From Acidobacteriaceae bacterium (GTDB lineage Bacteria; Acidobacteriota; Terriglobia; Terriglobales; Acidobacteriaceae), in the NCBI GenBank assembly GCA_003134655.1, contig PLBY01000033.1, forward strand, positions 1 to 43,301: a stretch of DNA of 43,301 nt. The letters are read 5' to 3'. Below are positions 25,410 to 33,380 of this stretch, piece after piece (position 1 is the stretch's first letter; every line of letters begins with the position of its first letter). The position numbers and the translations under genes were made by a program. The notes below the pieces were generated by a model. That model did no database searches and was not told the DNA's origin. It saw only the letters and a program-made list of their open reading frames with translations.

Positions 25410-26176
25410 GCGGCCCCTTCCTTCTGGACTGGATAGCTGTTGAGCTGGCAGAGCAGGGCATTGCGGTCTTTCTCGGCCCAATCGGCTAGGTGCGTCACGA
25501 AGTTTTCCACCTGTTCACGGGTAGCATCGCGCAGGGCCTTCACTCCGCAGAAATCCGTCGCATAGGACTTGACCAGGTTGGGATCGAGTTGATGCTGACG
25601 GATGATCTGGCATAGACGGTCGCGAACTTTCGGGCCACCGTGGCTACGATTGCCATTTGCAGGTTGCGGCAGCTTCCTGGTCTCTGCGTGCGAAGCGTGT
25701 GCGCTAGCGAGGGCGCCGATCTCCTCGACGGAGCAGATCCCGATGCCATAAGCCTTGCGCAGGGCGCGGTTGACGGCCCTAGTTTCGGAGACGCGCATCT
25801 CGGCTCCGTGGACGAGCGCGGAGACGTTGGAAGGATCAGCGTCGCCGTAACCGACAAAGCCTTTGCAACTTCGAGATTTGTAGACGGTGGCCTTGAACAC
25901 CCATCGCCCCATCAGTGGTTCTGAAAGTGCTGGAACTGATTCAATGTGGATTCCGACGCATCTCCTTCTGCGAGCGAGTCGCAGCAGTCCTGTGTGTGTG
26001 ACGTACCATTTTCCGCCTAACAGTTGGACATCTCCCGATACAACTGATACTCGCAATTCTTCAACCAAGTCAGCGAGTTGTTGAGCAAGCATCTTGGAAA
26101 CCTGCTTTGGCCACAAACGTTTTGCCATCTGCATGGCTCTAATCACGGCATCACGCTTCATCTGGTCCCCATCCAT
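25406..26176 (-). CDS. Candidate Rad52/ERF-like single-strand annealing protein, module copy 2
   Basis: 256 residues, ATG at 26176 with AAGGA 7 bases upstream. KWYVTHTGLLRLARRRRCVG, FVGYGDADPSNVSALVHGAE and SETRAVNRALRKAYGIGICS form the core; the C-terminal helical domain (residues ~170-256) is identical in protein sequence to copy 1 over its last ~85 residues. The first ~70 residues are unrelated or very diverged from copy 1. It is the first gene of module 2, preceded by its own promoter and inverted repeat. The annealing-protein assignment rests on the TRA-x-RAL pattern and gene context. Confidence 0.75.
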   Translation of the reverse strand: MDGDQMKRDAVIRAMQMAKRLWPKQVSKMLAQQLADLVEELRVSVVSGDVQLLGGKWYVTHTGLLRLARRRRCVGIHIESVPALSEPLMGRWVFKATVYKSRSCKGFVGYGDADPSNVSALVHGAEMRVSETRAVNRALRKAYGIGICSVEEIGALASAHASHAETRKLPQPANGNRSHGGPKVRDRLCQIIRQHQLDPNLVKSYATDFCGVKALRDATREQVENFVTHLADWAEKDRNALLCQLNSYPVQKEGAA

Positions 26177-26207
26177 AACCGTTCCTTTTCCAATGTAATG
26201 TCATATC

Positions 26208-26233
26208 TATGATATTATTATTATAATATCATA
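26208..26233. promoter_or_regulatory. Inverted-repeat operator of module 2
   Basis: TATGATATTAT-tatt-ATAATATCATA has perfect 11-bp arms. It overlaps the -10 box and spacer of the module 2 promoter. The sequence is unrelated to the operators of module 1, so a different regulator is expected; the RHH-like gene just upstream (26279-26503) is a candidate. Confidence 0.6.
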
Positions 26234-26240
26234 ATGTCAA
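26212..26240 (-). promoter_or_regulatory. Sigma70-type promoter of recombination module 2
   Basis: On the minus strand TTGACA (26240-26235) and TAATAT (26217-26212) are separated by 17 bases, essentially consensus. An 11-bp inverted repeat covers the spacer and -10 box. The start codon follows about 35 bases downstream. Confidence 0.6.
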
Positions 26241-26278
26241 GGCGAGACTGGTTCTCTTGGGAATATTCGCTAGGATTA

Positions 26279-26503
26279 TTACGATCTAGAAGGCTTTCGG
26301 TTGACGGATTCAGCCTCTCTGAGCGCCGCGGACGCGACGAAATTGCTGATCGTCATTCTCTGTTTCTTGGCCGCCTGAACGATCATGGCAGCTTCTAGTT
26401 CGGAGTAGTAGGAAAGGATAGTTTTTCGCACCGTGTTGTGTAATCGACGACGGGTAGCGCGTTGCTGTTTAGCCACGTCGACGATATTACCAAAAGCAGG
26501 CAA
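26279..26503 (-). CDS. Small ribbon-helix-helix-like (CopG/DUF1778-type) protein
   Basis: 74 residues from a TTG at 26503. The end (SELEAAMIVQAAKKQRMTIS, then NFVASAALREAE) fits the helix-helix part of MobC/CopG/DUF1778 ribbon-helix-helix proteins, which repress promoters or act as antitoxins. No toxin gene is adjacent. It lies directly upstream of the module 2 promoter on the same strand and is a plausible regulator of the inverted-repeat operator. TTGACA (26547-26542) upstream may be its own -35 box. Confidence 0.55.
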   Translation of the reverse strand: MPAFGNIVDVAKQQRATRRRLHNTVRKTILSYYSELEAAMIVQAAKKQRMTISNFVASAALREAESVNRKPSRS

Positions 26504-26786
26504 ACACTTGCCGGCAGTGCGCGCCGCCCGCCTACTTGACGTGTCAAAACTCTTGCTGCAGTGAGCCCCTGTTGCTAGAATAACGTTGGGCCAGTCGATT
26601 GAAACATAAGCCGTCAGGAATGCTGGCTCCCTCGATCAAGAATGATTATGTGACCTTCGGAGAATCTGTCACGAGCGTACGATTCGGGTCAATGGCTCCG
26701 ACTACGGATTTAAAGTAGCGGAACTCACATTCACTTCTGGTTAGCGCGTCCGCGGGCGATATCTGGCTGCGCGCGATCGAGGACCG

Positions 26787-28076
26787 ATGGCGAACCTTCC
26801 GCTTCAAGCAGCTCCAAAGGTGGTGACGACCGTCGGGGAAACCTTTGCTGACGGCTCAGCCCTGGAACTAGTCAGGTCGGCATCGTCTGGTCGACTTGCT
26901 CTTCTCTACTGCAGCGCGGGCGAGAAATACATCGCCGCGCAGATCGAACATTGCCGCTGTCTATACAGGCCGCCAGACTTTGACGAAGCAATGGCGCGAG
27001 TAATCCGCCTCCCGCAGGGCGTGAAGAGCTACGGCTCGATTGGAAAACTTCTTCACCGAATCAGAGAGATTTTCGAACTCCACGCAGGTCTGCCCCAACC
27101 GGAATCCGCGTTGATGACTGCGTGGTGCGCGAGCTCATGGTTCGCAGATTGTCTGTCGAGTCCACCAACGCTGCTGATTTCGGGACCGGATATGGGCTGT
27201 GCAATCAGGCTTTTTCGGCTTTTGCATTGCCTTTGCCGGCGGCCCGTATTGCTGGGCGACATCAGCCGATCAGCATTATTAGCGCTTGCACCATTGGGGA
27301 CCACGTTGCTCATAAACCAACCCGACTTGTCGCCCGGGGTTCGCGCTCTGTGGAGCACTTCCAACTATAGGGGCTTCCACGTTTTCGGAAGCGGCAAAGT
27401 CCGTGCGGTGTCCAGCTCCAAGGCCGTCTTTTTGGGCATGTCTAACTCGCGGGAGGATGAAGGTGTGCACTTGGCCCTTCCGCCCACGCTTCGTGGCCTC
27501 CCTCCGTTGGACGAGCGTCAGCTGGAAGCGATTTCCCGGGAGCTGCAGCCGCAGCTCCTGATGTTCCGTGTTCGGAACCTCGACAGGGTGCGGAAATTCT
27601 CTCCTAGCAACCTAGGTTCGACACCTGTTGGCGATGAAGCTGCTCGCAACCTCGCTGCTAGTGTGCTTGGCGACTTGGAGACTGTCGAGTTAATCGCTCC
27701 GCTGCTTCGACGACTGGAGCAGGACAAGATCGCACGGCGAGGCTGCGATGTCCACTCGGCCCTGATCGAGGTTATGTGGACCCCGTCCCACGCTGACCGG
27801 GAACTCGGCATATCCCGGCTGGCAGAGCTCGCCAACGCGCTCTTGCGCTCACGCGACGAAATTTTGGAATACAGCGCGGCGGAGATCGGGTGGAAACTGA
27901 AATGCTTCGGCTTCCGTCACCATCGCAATGGGCCTGGGATGATCTTGCAGTTCTCGCACGACAATCGTCTGCTTCTTCATCAGCTCGCGGCGCGGTTGAG
28001 CTTGAACTTGCGGCGGGTCCCGAACTGCACACTTTGTTCTCCGCAGGAAGCGGCTGATGCCAAAAGACTTGTGTAG
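26787..28076 (+). CDS. Protein with degenerate P-loop-like region, primase/ATPase-like, function unknown
   Basis: 429 residues. The N-terminal ~100 residues end in SYGSIGKLLHRIREIF. A probable NTPase-derived core follows: PTLLISGPDMGCAIRLFRLL occupies the Walker A position but lacks the Lys-Thr/Ser, and TTLLINQPDLSPGV resembles a Walker B strand with the acidic residue displaced. The C-terminal part (AAEIGWKLKCFGFRHHRNG, LHQLAARLSLNL, NCTLC) recalls the tail of DUF3631/D5-like ATPases from Acidobacteriota and Planctomycetes. So it may be a catalytically dead relative of a primase-helicase. It is followed after 48 bases by an unknown gene, probably in one transcript. Confidence 0.6.
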   Translation: MANLPLQAAPKVVTTVGETFADGSALELVRSASSGRLALLYCSAGEKYIAAQIEHCRCLYRPPDFDEAMARVIRLPQGVKSYGSIGKLLHRIREIFELHAGLPQPESALMTAWCASSWFADCLSSPPTLLISGPDMGCAIRLFRLLHCLCRRPVLLGDISRSALLALAPLGTTLLINQPDLSPGVRALWSTSNYRGFHVFGSGKVRAVSSSKAVFLGMSNSREDEGVHLALPPTLRGLPPLDERQLEAISRELQPQLLMFRVRNLDRVRKFSPSNLGSTPVGDEAARNLAASVLGDLETVELIAPLLRRLEQDKIARRGCDVHSALIEVMWTPSHADRELGISRLAELANALLRSRDEILEYSAAEIGWKLKCFGFRHHRNGPGMILQFSHDNRLLLHQLAARLSLNLRRVPNCTLCSPQEAADAKRLV

Positions 28077-28095
28077 GTGTTGTAGGTTGTGTAGG
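28069..28095 (+). repeat. Three tandem 9-bp repeats
   Basis: TTGTGTAGG, TGTTGTAGG and TTGTGTAGG follow one another, overlapping the stop codon of the preceding gene, then TTTTTTCC. They occupy the gap before the ribosome binding site of the next gene. Function, if any, unknown. Confidence 0.6.
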
Positions 28096-28124
28096 TTTTT
28101 TCCAAATTTGAGGAGGTCAAGACG

Positions 28125-28871
28125 ATGCCGGTCAAGAAAACTCACTTGAATCGAGAGGAGCGGGCCCGGTATGTGGCGCGGGCAAAGGAGCTCCAGGCCG
28201 CGCAGGTTAATTGTGAAGTTCCGTGCGACTGGCTAGAGAACTCCCCACATCTGGACATCGTCGTCGCGGCGAGCATGGGCAACATTCTATGCGAACTTTC
28301 CTCAGGAATGACGGCGTACGCGATCTGTGTGCGACTGGTTGCTCAGTGCACTCACTTGAGACTGGACGATTGCCGGATCATGTCTCCCTGGGATTTCGAA
28401 TCCATTGTGTTATGCCAAAGCGAGAAAGGACTTTATCGTGTCGGGAGTGCATTCGAGTTTACTGAAGGGGATGTGCTCAACCATCGGATTGAGAGTGGGT
28501 TACGCTTTCATCGCCGAGGGGACGTCTTCGAGGGATGGGTGGTTGCGAGCGGTCTCAAACTAGTTCCCGACCAGTATCGAGATGGGATGATCACGAGACT
28601 TAGCCTCACGTTTACGGATCAGTTCGGCTGCGAACACTCTGCGCATGCGGAGGCTCCCCTTCAGAGAAGTGCCTGCCTGGAGAATTTCGTCTCCCGCGTG
28701 CGGAAGGCTCCGGGGTTGTTTGAGACCGGGAATCCTCGGAACCAGATCCCGTCTCATGAACCGGCTCAAAGCGTGCTCAGGACGCAATCTGAGGGCCGGG
28801 AGGGAGGCGAGTATCAATGGCAACGACGACAGGACGACGACGGATCTGTGTGGTCGGTTCCTGCTGATTGA
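28125..28871 (+). CDS. Hypothetical protein partnered with the P-loop-like protein
   Basis: 248 residues; AGGAGG is 9 bases before the ATG at 28125, a strong site. The N-terminal half has a helical charged start (MPVKKTHLNREERARYVARA) and a hydrophobic core (DIVVAASMGNILCELSSGMT). The middle is beta-rich (GLYRVGSAFEFTEGD, FHRRGDVFEGWVVASGL). The last ~45 residues are low-complexity (Q, R, E, D). No family recognised. It lies 48 bases after the P-loop-like gene, so they are likely co-expressed and functionally linked. Confidence 0.6.
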   Translation: MPVKKTHLNREERARYVARAKELQAAQVNCEVPCDWLENSPHLDIVVAASMGNILCELSSGMTAYAICVRLVAQCTHLRLDDCRIMSPWDFESIVLCQSEKGLYRVGSAFEFTEGDVLNHRIESGLRFHRRGDVFEGWVVASGLKLVPDQYRDGMITRLSLTFTDQFGCEHSAHAEAPLQRSACLENFVSRVRKAPGLFETGNPRNQIPSHEPAQSVLRTQSEGREGGEYQWQRRQDDDGSVWSVPAD

Positions 28872-29402
28872 TGCCGTAACCTCAGGTGCTTTGGCGAAAG
28901 GCTGGGGAGGGCGGTTTTGTCTGCCAGGGAAAAGGGGAAGGTCTAGGGCCGATCGTGTAATTTGTGCCGAGGGTCTCCCGTATGAAGGGAAGTTTCGTCT
29001 AAGGCGTTCACCTGATCGCCTGCCTTTGAGCCAACCCTTCTGCCATATGCCAACCGGGCCATCTGATTGCTTCAATCCGGTTGGAATGTCGCTGTGGAGC
29101 GAGGAGCCGACTTTCTCCCTCATTCAAGATTTCGGCTCACTCAGTGGTTCCCCCGCGTCTTTACACGCTAGGACACGCGAAAAGCACTCCGCGGGAGGCA
29201 CTAACGGTTTTCGGGAGGGATTCTCCGCCTTCCGGAACTGAGAATTTATTGTCCGCAAGTGCCTGTGGAAATTGCTGTTCATGCGTCACAGACAAAAACC
29301 GTCTCAAAGTGGCAATGCGGGTGCTATGAGAATTAGAAAGTTCCAGCCACGTACCCACACGGTGCGCGGGCGATGCAAAAAGCAAAATAGAAGGGGGATC
29401 GG
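28872..29402. other. 530-base gene-poor region
   Basis: No credible gene. It contains the second IS-end-like sequence (28944-28967) and, near its end, the promoter region for the LuxR-type pair. Short open frames on both strands lack coding character. Confidence 0.35.
28944..28967. repeat. IS-end-like sequence, copy B
   Basis: GGGCCGATCGTGTAATTTGT plus GCC repeats 14664-14687 in the same orientation. The two copies are 14.3 kb apart and bracket most of the mobile-element relics and module 2. No transposase is attached. Confidence 0.35.
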
Positions 29403-29699
29403 ATGAGGGAGCAGACTGTTCGGCTGGGTCCGCGCGAACAGCAGATTGTCGAATTGCTTTTGCAGGGGTGTGACAATGCCGAGATTGCCAGTCAACTGAA
29501 GATGGCGCGGCGCACTGTTAAGGCTCACTTCAATCGGCTATTTCTTCGTTTTGGAATCACCGGCGGTATCAAGCGAGTGAAACTCGCGACCCTGTTGTAC
29601 CGGAGGCAAGCATGTCAGCAATTGCAAGGGGACGCTATGGGACTCGTGTCCCCAGTGAACGTGAACAACGTGTCATCGAACTTGTTGCCGAAGGCCTGA
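29403..29699 (+). CDS. Stand-alone LuxR-type HTH protein, pair A first member
   Basis: 98 residues, ATG at 29403 with AGGGGG upstream. Residues ~8-60 are a GerE/LuxR helix-turn-helix (LGPREQQIVELLLQGCDNAE, IASQLKMARRTVKAHFNRLF). There is no receiver or ligand domain. The C-terminal ~30 residues are read in a region that overlaps the next gene by 88 bases in another frame. It matches the first member of pair B (39802) in the trait GC-N-EIA, RTVK-H, LFLR-GI and G-KRVKLA. Probably a DNA-binding subunit. Confidence 0.8.
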   Translation: MREQTVRLGPREQQIVELLLQGCDNAEIASQLKMARRTVKAHFNRLFLRFGITGGIKRVKLATLLYRRQACQQLQGDAMGLVSPVNVNNVSSNLLPKA

Positions 29700-29854
29700 A
29701 GAACCGCGAAGTGGCGGAGGCCATCGGGACGACCGAGCATGTCGTAAAGAACTACCTGCGTGTGATCTACGACAAACTTGGGCTTTGGAATCGCGTGGAA
29801 CTTGCGCTGTGGTATGAATCACGGCGGATTCCGTCGATGCTGGCCACCCAGTAG
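29612..29854 (+). CDS. Stand-alone LuxR-type HTH protein, pair A second member
   Basis: 80 residues, ATG at 29612, with GGAGG 5 bases before it inside the preceding gene. RVPSEREQRVIELVAEGLKN, REVAEAIGTTEHVVKNYLRV and YDKLGLWNRVELALW form a complete LuxR-type HTH. It corresponds to the second member of pair B. The overlap with the first gene suggests coupled synthesis and perhaps a heterodimer. No sensor domain. Confidence 0.85.
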   Translation: MSAIARGRYGTRVPSEREQRVIELVAEGLKNREVAEAIGTTEHVVKNYLRVIYDKLGLWNRVELALWYESRRIPSMLATQ

Positions 29855-29939
29855 ATTTCAGCGAAAACCCTGCCTTGGGCGCCGTTGCGTGGAAGCGACG
29901 GCGTCCAGGAGCGGGAACGCGCTTCGTACGCCCTCCGCA

Positions 29940-31160
29940 TTACTCGCAACCAAAGGCCTGCAGATGTCGCAGCCGCTCTCCAGCTTGTTTCATTCCGCTG
30001 CGCGCTGCGGAACGGAGCAACACCCGCGCTTGATCGCAGTTCTTCGAAACTCCGTCCCCCTTCAGATACAGATCCGCAAGGAGAAGAGTCGCGTTGGCAT
30101 TTTGCTTAGCCAGGGATTTCCACAGCCATTTTGCGGCTTCGGAACTGTTGCGTTGCAGACCATTTCCCCCGTTTAGATAGCGTTCCGCGACGGCGAGTTC
30201 TTCGGCACCGTTGCCCGAAACGGATGGTTCCGACGGGTTCGTCTCTACGACTGGAGCAGGAGGTGGTGTTGCTTGGGCTGCCTTGTCACTGCTGGGCTTC
30301 GCTGTTGACTCAACCTGTGCGCGACCCTCTGACGGAGCGGTCGCCTGCTCGTTAGCCGGCGGAGTTCCCTCTGATGGGTCAGTCTTCGATGTGGACGGGG
30401 GTGTGCTCGGCGGAGTTGGTGCAGGGACTGCAGGCTGCGTAACCGCGGGAGGAGCCTGCGGTTCCACGTGCGAGCTCTGCGATGTGGCTTGCGCGCCGCG
30501 CCATGCCATGTAGGCTAGAGCGAAAATTACAATCGCCAGCGCAATGCCTACGTAGACACGATAGGATCGCGAGGCCGGCGAATAGCTGAATATTTCGTCT
30601 TCGTTGTCGCTGCCTTCGCGGCGGTAGGTGGTTTCGCGGCCTGCCTGGAATAGAGACAACTCGTTGGTACTTAATGCCGGCTCATAGACCGCGTCCTTCG
30701 ATCGAGCGAACGGTGATTCGTTGTTCTGCGGGAAGGCCGGCTCAGACTGTTGCGGATGCTCGGCCGTTGGGAGGTCGTCCTCTGCCGATTGCGCTGCTAC
30801 CGGGGTGCCGCACATGCCACAAAATCGGTGTGAGGCAGGATTATCCCGTCCGCACGCGTGACAGCGGATTGAGGCTGCGGAAGCCTGGGGACTCCCAGAA
30901 GCGGGTTCAAACACTGGCTCCGGGGCTTCCTCTTGAGCCGATGCTGGAGAGGTCAACGCGATGCTTTCGGGGGCAGGTGTCTCCCGTTGCAGTTCGTGCA
31001 GAAGTTCGAGTACCGCCTGTTCGCGTTTCTCCGGCGGGGCTGTGAAATAAGCCTCCGCCCACCGGCCCATGTTTTGGCCGAGGACCGGATTCAACAACGG
31101 ATTCAACTCGGGCTCAGGTAAAGTACTGGGCCCCTCAGGATGGTCGGTTGTGCTCGACAA
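29940..31160 (-). CDS. Zinc-ribbon membrane protein with Sel1-like repeats
   Basis: 406 residues. The N-terminal ~100 residues include a helical stretch (GRWAEAYFTAPPEKREQAVL), then a double-zinc-ribbon CxxC pair (IRCHACGRDNPASHRFCGMC). A single transmembrane helix (VYVGIALAIVIFALAYMAW, ~200-220) is followed by a Pro/Ser/Thr-rich linker and two Sel1-like repeats (LAVAERYLNGGNG, AAKWLWKSLAKQ, LLADLYLKGDGVSKN). It is convergent with LuxR-type pair A and 132 bases downstream of the GAF zinc-ribbon gene on the same strand, so likely co-transcribed. A regulatory or scaffolding role is inference. Confidence 0.8.
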   Translation of the reverse strand: MSSTTDHPEGPSTLPEPELNPLLNPVLGQNMGRWAEAYFTAPPEKREQAVLELLHELQRETPAPESIALTSPASAQEEAPEPVFEPASGSPQASAASIRCHACGRDNPASHRFCGMCGTPVAAQSAEDDLPTAEHPQQSEPAFPQNNESPFARSKDAVYEPALSTNELSLFQAGRETTYRREGSDNEDEIFSYSPASRSYRVYVGIALAIVIFALAYMAWRGAQATSQSSHVEPQAPPAVTQPAVPAPTPPSTPPSTSKTDPSEGTPPANEQATAPSEGRAQVESTAKPSSDKAAQATPPPAPVVETNPSEPSVSGNGAEELAVAERYLNGGNGLQRNSSEAAKWLWKSLAKQNANATLLLADLYLKGDGVSKNCDQARVLLRSAARSGMKQAGERLRHLQAFGCE

Positions 31161-31292
31161 ATAGTGTTCTCCGGTTCAACGAAAATGGCTTGATTTCGCG
31201 GGCGAACCCTATGTGTATGATTGCACTCCGGTGGCCGGGGGTTGTCAACTGAAACCCCTTAGAAGAGCTGAAGGCACCCTCGGCAGGCCCTT

Positions 31293-33098
31293 TCAGTCGC
31301 AGGTTTTGCGGTAGGCTGGCTCGAATTGGTCCAATTGCGCATCCCTTTGCGAAGTGAATTTTCCCTTCGGCGTCTTGCCGTACAAATCGGCTCCTGGGCA
31401 ATAGTAGAGAGCGGTGTGGAGATCGACCCACACCTGGGTTTCGGGATTGCCTTTGTATTCCGGCGCAGGAGTCGCCTCGGCGAGACCCAGGCTGATGAGC
31501 ATCCGGTCGAACATTGAGAGATCAGCCTCAGGGTTCGGCTTGCGATGGGCGGCGGCTGCCGCTGGCGTCGAACGCCCAGTGGCACTCACGGAATGGTTGG
31601 ACCAGATACCCCAGCGAATGACCGCGCCCACCAGGAGCACTGCGATCGCCAGATAGATATCGCCTCGCCGGTTAGCCCAGAACCGGGCCAAGGTGCCGGA
31701 ACGCTGGGCGGGGGTCAGTTGCTCCAGGAATTCACGGGCACTTGCGGCAGAACTCCATGCCGTAGTGCGATCCGGTTTTGCGAGGGCCGTTGATTGCGCT
31801 AGCGGAATCTCATCTTCCCCGTTTGCCCCGCTAGCATTCAGTGGGATTTCAAGATCTGAAAGAACGGAGTCCTCGAACTCCGCACTGATCGGGCCCACTG
31901 ATTCCGTGGAATTGCTCTTGTTGCTGAACGGCATTTCGGCAGGTTCAAAGAGCTCCGGCATTTGCTCTTCGATCGAATCGGCAAGTGACGACTTTTCCTC
32001 GTGTGGATCGCCCAGATTCGCCCTTGATTTCGGCGAGATCGCGCTTTCATGCGCGGGATCGGCTGGAGAGGTCTTCTTCATTGCCTCCTGCATATGCCAT
32101 AGTGAAGCCACCTTGCTCTGCATGCTGGGTGCTTCATAGTCGGTGCTGCGGGGCGTTCCGCAGTTTCCGCAGAACTGCTCTTCCCCGACAATGGTGTGTC
32201 CGCACTTACGGCAAGAGACGGTGGAAGACGACGCTGCGGGGGCCGAAGCGCCGGAGTTCGCCCCGGGATCTTTGGCTAACGGCTTATCAATGAGGGCCGC
32301 GAGATTCGGCTTCAGTTTTTCCAACGCTTCCAGCATTACGGCACGCTCGGTTGCGAGCGACTTCTTCCATGTGACTTCTTCATCCCGGGCCAGTGCTTCA
32401 GTAATCAATCCGGCCATGAGCTGGCAGGTATGAACATCCTGTTCGGTGAAGGCCTGCGTGGTGGGATAGTAGAGCTCCAAGCCGCCGGCGACATCCCCGT
32501 CATGAAAAACTGGAACCGCGATCATCGACTGGATGCCGCGGCGGCGACACTCCTCCGTATCAAGAAGAAATTCGGGATTGACGTCGGCGCATCGGAAAAC
32601 CTGGCCAGTCCGAAGACAAGCGACGCACAGCGCCTTGTCCATGGGAACGTCGGTTCCAGCGGCGAGAGTCAGGGTCCCAGACGCTGCCCGGTAACGAAGT
32701 TTCTTGCCATCGAGTATGCCAATCGCAGCGCCGCTGGATCGGGCAATCTGAACCAGGCGTTCTGCGACCAACGACATTGCGCTTTCCAACTCGAGATGAC
32801 GAACCTGAATCTGGTGCTGGGTCTCGACGATGTTTGCCAGAGTGAACGTGTAATCGCTGCTGGCGGCAGGTTCTGTTTCTTGCGTTTTCGGCGCGTCGGG
32901 TGCGGGAGTCGCACGCTCTGCAGCCTCAATCTGATCCCTCTTCAGCTCGAGGCCCAGTTCCATCTCCTGCAGTTCGCGGTTGTGCTCCTGCAGCACGTAA
33001 GCCGCTTCCAGCAGCTTGGCGAGCGTCTGCTCGTCGAGAACTGGTTTGTCTTTTTCTTCGGACACGATTTCTTTGTCCACCAGTGGAAACCGTCCCAT
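31293..33098 (-). CDS. GAF-domain zinc-ribbon membrane protein
   Basis: 601 residues. An N-terminal coiled helix (DEQTLAKLLEAAYVLQEHNR) precedes a GAF domain at ~90-250 (ERLVQIARSSGAAIGILDGK, CLRTGQVFRCADV, IQSMIAVPVFHDGDVAGGLE). A zinc ribbon follows (SCRKCGHTIVGEEQFCGNC, ~315-335), then an acidic linker and one transmembrane helix (YLAIAVLLVGAVIRWGIW, ~500). The C-terminal tail (TALYYCPGADLYGKTPKGKF ... YRKTC) resembles short Ada-like or thermonuclease-tail metal-binding motifs. N-terminal layout is paralogous to 15021-16238. Probably a membrane sensor; ligand unknown. No clear ribosome binding site. Confidence 0.82.
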   Translation of the reverse strand: MGRFPLVDKEIVSEEKDKPVLDEQTLAKLLEAAYVLQEHNRELQEMELGLELKRDQIEAAERATPAPDAPKTQETEPAASSDYTFTLANIVETQHQIQVRHLELESAMSLVAERLVQIARSSGAAIGILDGKKLRYRAASGTLTLAAGTDVPMDKALCVACLRTGQVFRCADVNPEFLLDTEECRRRGIQSMIAVPVFHDGDVAGGLELYYPTTQAFTEQDVHTCQLMAGLITEALARDEEVTWKKSLATERAVMLEALEKLKPNLAALIDKPLAKDPGANSGASAPAASSSTVSCRKCGHTIVGEEQFCGNCGTPRSTDYEAPSMQSKVASLWHMQEAMKKTSPADPAHESAISPKSRANLGDPHEEKSSLADSIEEQMPELFEPAEMPFSNKSNSTESVGPISAEFEDSVLSDLEIPLNASGANGEDEIPLAQSTALAKPDRTTAWSSAASAREFLEQLTPAQRSGTLARFWANRRGDIYLAIAVLLVGAVIRWGIWSNHSVSATGRSTPAAAAAHRKPNPEADLSMFDRMLISLGLAEATPAPEYKGNPETQVWVDLHTALYYCPGADLYGKTPKGKFTSQRDAQLDQFEPAYRKTCD

Positions 33099-33380
33099 CG
33101 CACAGCCGGTCGATCTGGCCGAATGCGCCTATTCTAGTGCAAGTCCAGCGCCAACAGGGATGCAGCCAAGAGCTTCGCGCGGGGGATGTGCTTTTAGGGG
33201 GATCGATGCCTTGGGCTCCGTTGCAGGCGGAGGCCCTTCAAATCTGCCAATAGTTTACCGCCAGACGTGCCGACTTGCGAGTGTTCTTATGAGCGCTGGC
33301 GGGCAAGGCGGGCACCCGGTAACTACCCTCCAGTAACCACACTATTTAGCAAGAATTTGCACCCCCCTTGAGTCTTTTCC

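Noticed and set aside
10830..26010. Possible CRISPR-Cas locus because of Cas4-like nucleases
   Set aside because: No Cas1, Cas2 or effector genes and no regularly spaced repeats; the nucleases sit in a recombination-type operon.
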